Below, in pieces: positions 5,756 to 5,798 of a DNA stretch of 5,798 bases. Every line of letters starts with the position of its first letter. Within the stretch, counting starts at the first letter, position 1. Under the pieces are notes generated by a model, which was not told the origin of the DNA, did no database searches, and saw only the letters and a program-made list of their open reading frames with translations. A program made the position numbers and the translations under genes. This DNA comes from Mycobacteriaceae bacterium. Its GTDB lineage: Bacteria > Actinomycetota > Actinomycetes > Mycobacteriales > Mycobacteriaceae. Location: contig JAFAWC010000571.1 in the NCBI GenBank assembly GCA_019242135.1, positions 1 to 5,798 of the forward strand, in the 5' to 3' direction.

Positions 5756-5792
5756 CGGCACCCCGCGAGCTGTGTCCGCCCGCGGGGTGCCG
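5756..5792. repeat. 12-base perfect inverted repeat, strong GC-rich stem-loop upstream of the amidotransferase
   Basis: CGGCACCCCGCG (5756-5767) and CGCGGGGTGCCG (5781-5792) are perfect reverse complements around a 13-base loop; one G-U and two more pairs can extend the stem inward. This is the strongest secondary structure in the window. It may end an upstream transcript, though no U-run is seen on the minus strand and the plus-strand side is cut by the window edge, or it may be a leader structure controlling the amidotransferase. Its left arm contains the out-of-frame GTG at 5761. Confidence 0.65.
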
Positions 5793-5798
5793 TAGGAG

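Noticed and set aside
5474..5761. Separate small gene starting at the GTG at 5761
   Set aside because: The Arg/Ala-rich product overlaps the conserved start of the amidotransferase in another frame; the GTG is of interest only as a possible shifted start of that gene.
1..5798. Mobile element, CRISPR array, tRNA or defence system
   Set aside because: No transposase or integrase motifs, no regularly spaced repeats, no cloverleaf-like sequence and no known defence domain were seen on either strand.

Overview
The window reads as a high-GC actinobacterial chromosome, most likely Mycobacterium or a close relative. Reasons: strong G/C at third codon positions, frequent GTG starts, a small exported protein that resembles the mycobacterial Rv1906c type, and a set of carboxymuconolactone decarboxylase (CMD)-like, nitroreductase, SRPBCC, DoxX and MDR reductase genes familiar from mycobacteria. 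Genus is inferred from remembered protein families, with no search run. Every supported gene lies on the minus strand, so transcription runs from the right edge to the left; the long plus-strand frames are shadows.

In transcription order: (1) 5736-5014, a class I glutamine amidotransferase-like protein with an uncertain start beside two strong inverted repeats (5756-5792 and 5714-5732). (2) 4936-4259, a small alpha/beta hydrolase, preceded by a dyad at 4975-5000. (3) 4183-3830, a DoxX-like membrane protein, whose stop overlaps by ATGA with (4) 3833-2691, an alkaline-phosphatase-superfamily phosphodiesterase. (5) 2663-2211, a small exported protein. (6) 2161-1235, an MDR-family quinone/NADPH oxidoreductase. 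(7) 1047-700, a short CMD/AhpD-like protein. (8) 692-64, a nitroreductase gene broken by an apparent one-base deletion near 180. (9) 64 to beyond the left edge, the start of an SRPBCC-domain protein that overlaps the nitroreductase stop.

The left part (MDR reductase, CMD-like protein, nitroreductase, SRPBCC) looks like a redox or detoxification cluster, with the last three tightly packed. The middle pair (DoxX plus phosphodiesterase) is translationally coupled. The hydrolase and amidotransferase are probably independent housekeeping or accessory enzymes.

I see no tRNA or rRNA gene, CRISPR array, insertion sequence or prophage signature, and no clear evidence of a new multi-gene system. The points most worth checking are the nitroreductase frameshift, the missing C-terminal part of the CMD protein, the start region of the amidotransferase, and the unexplained spacer at 1048-1234. 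No stretch above 300 bases lacks a gene.
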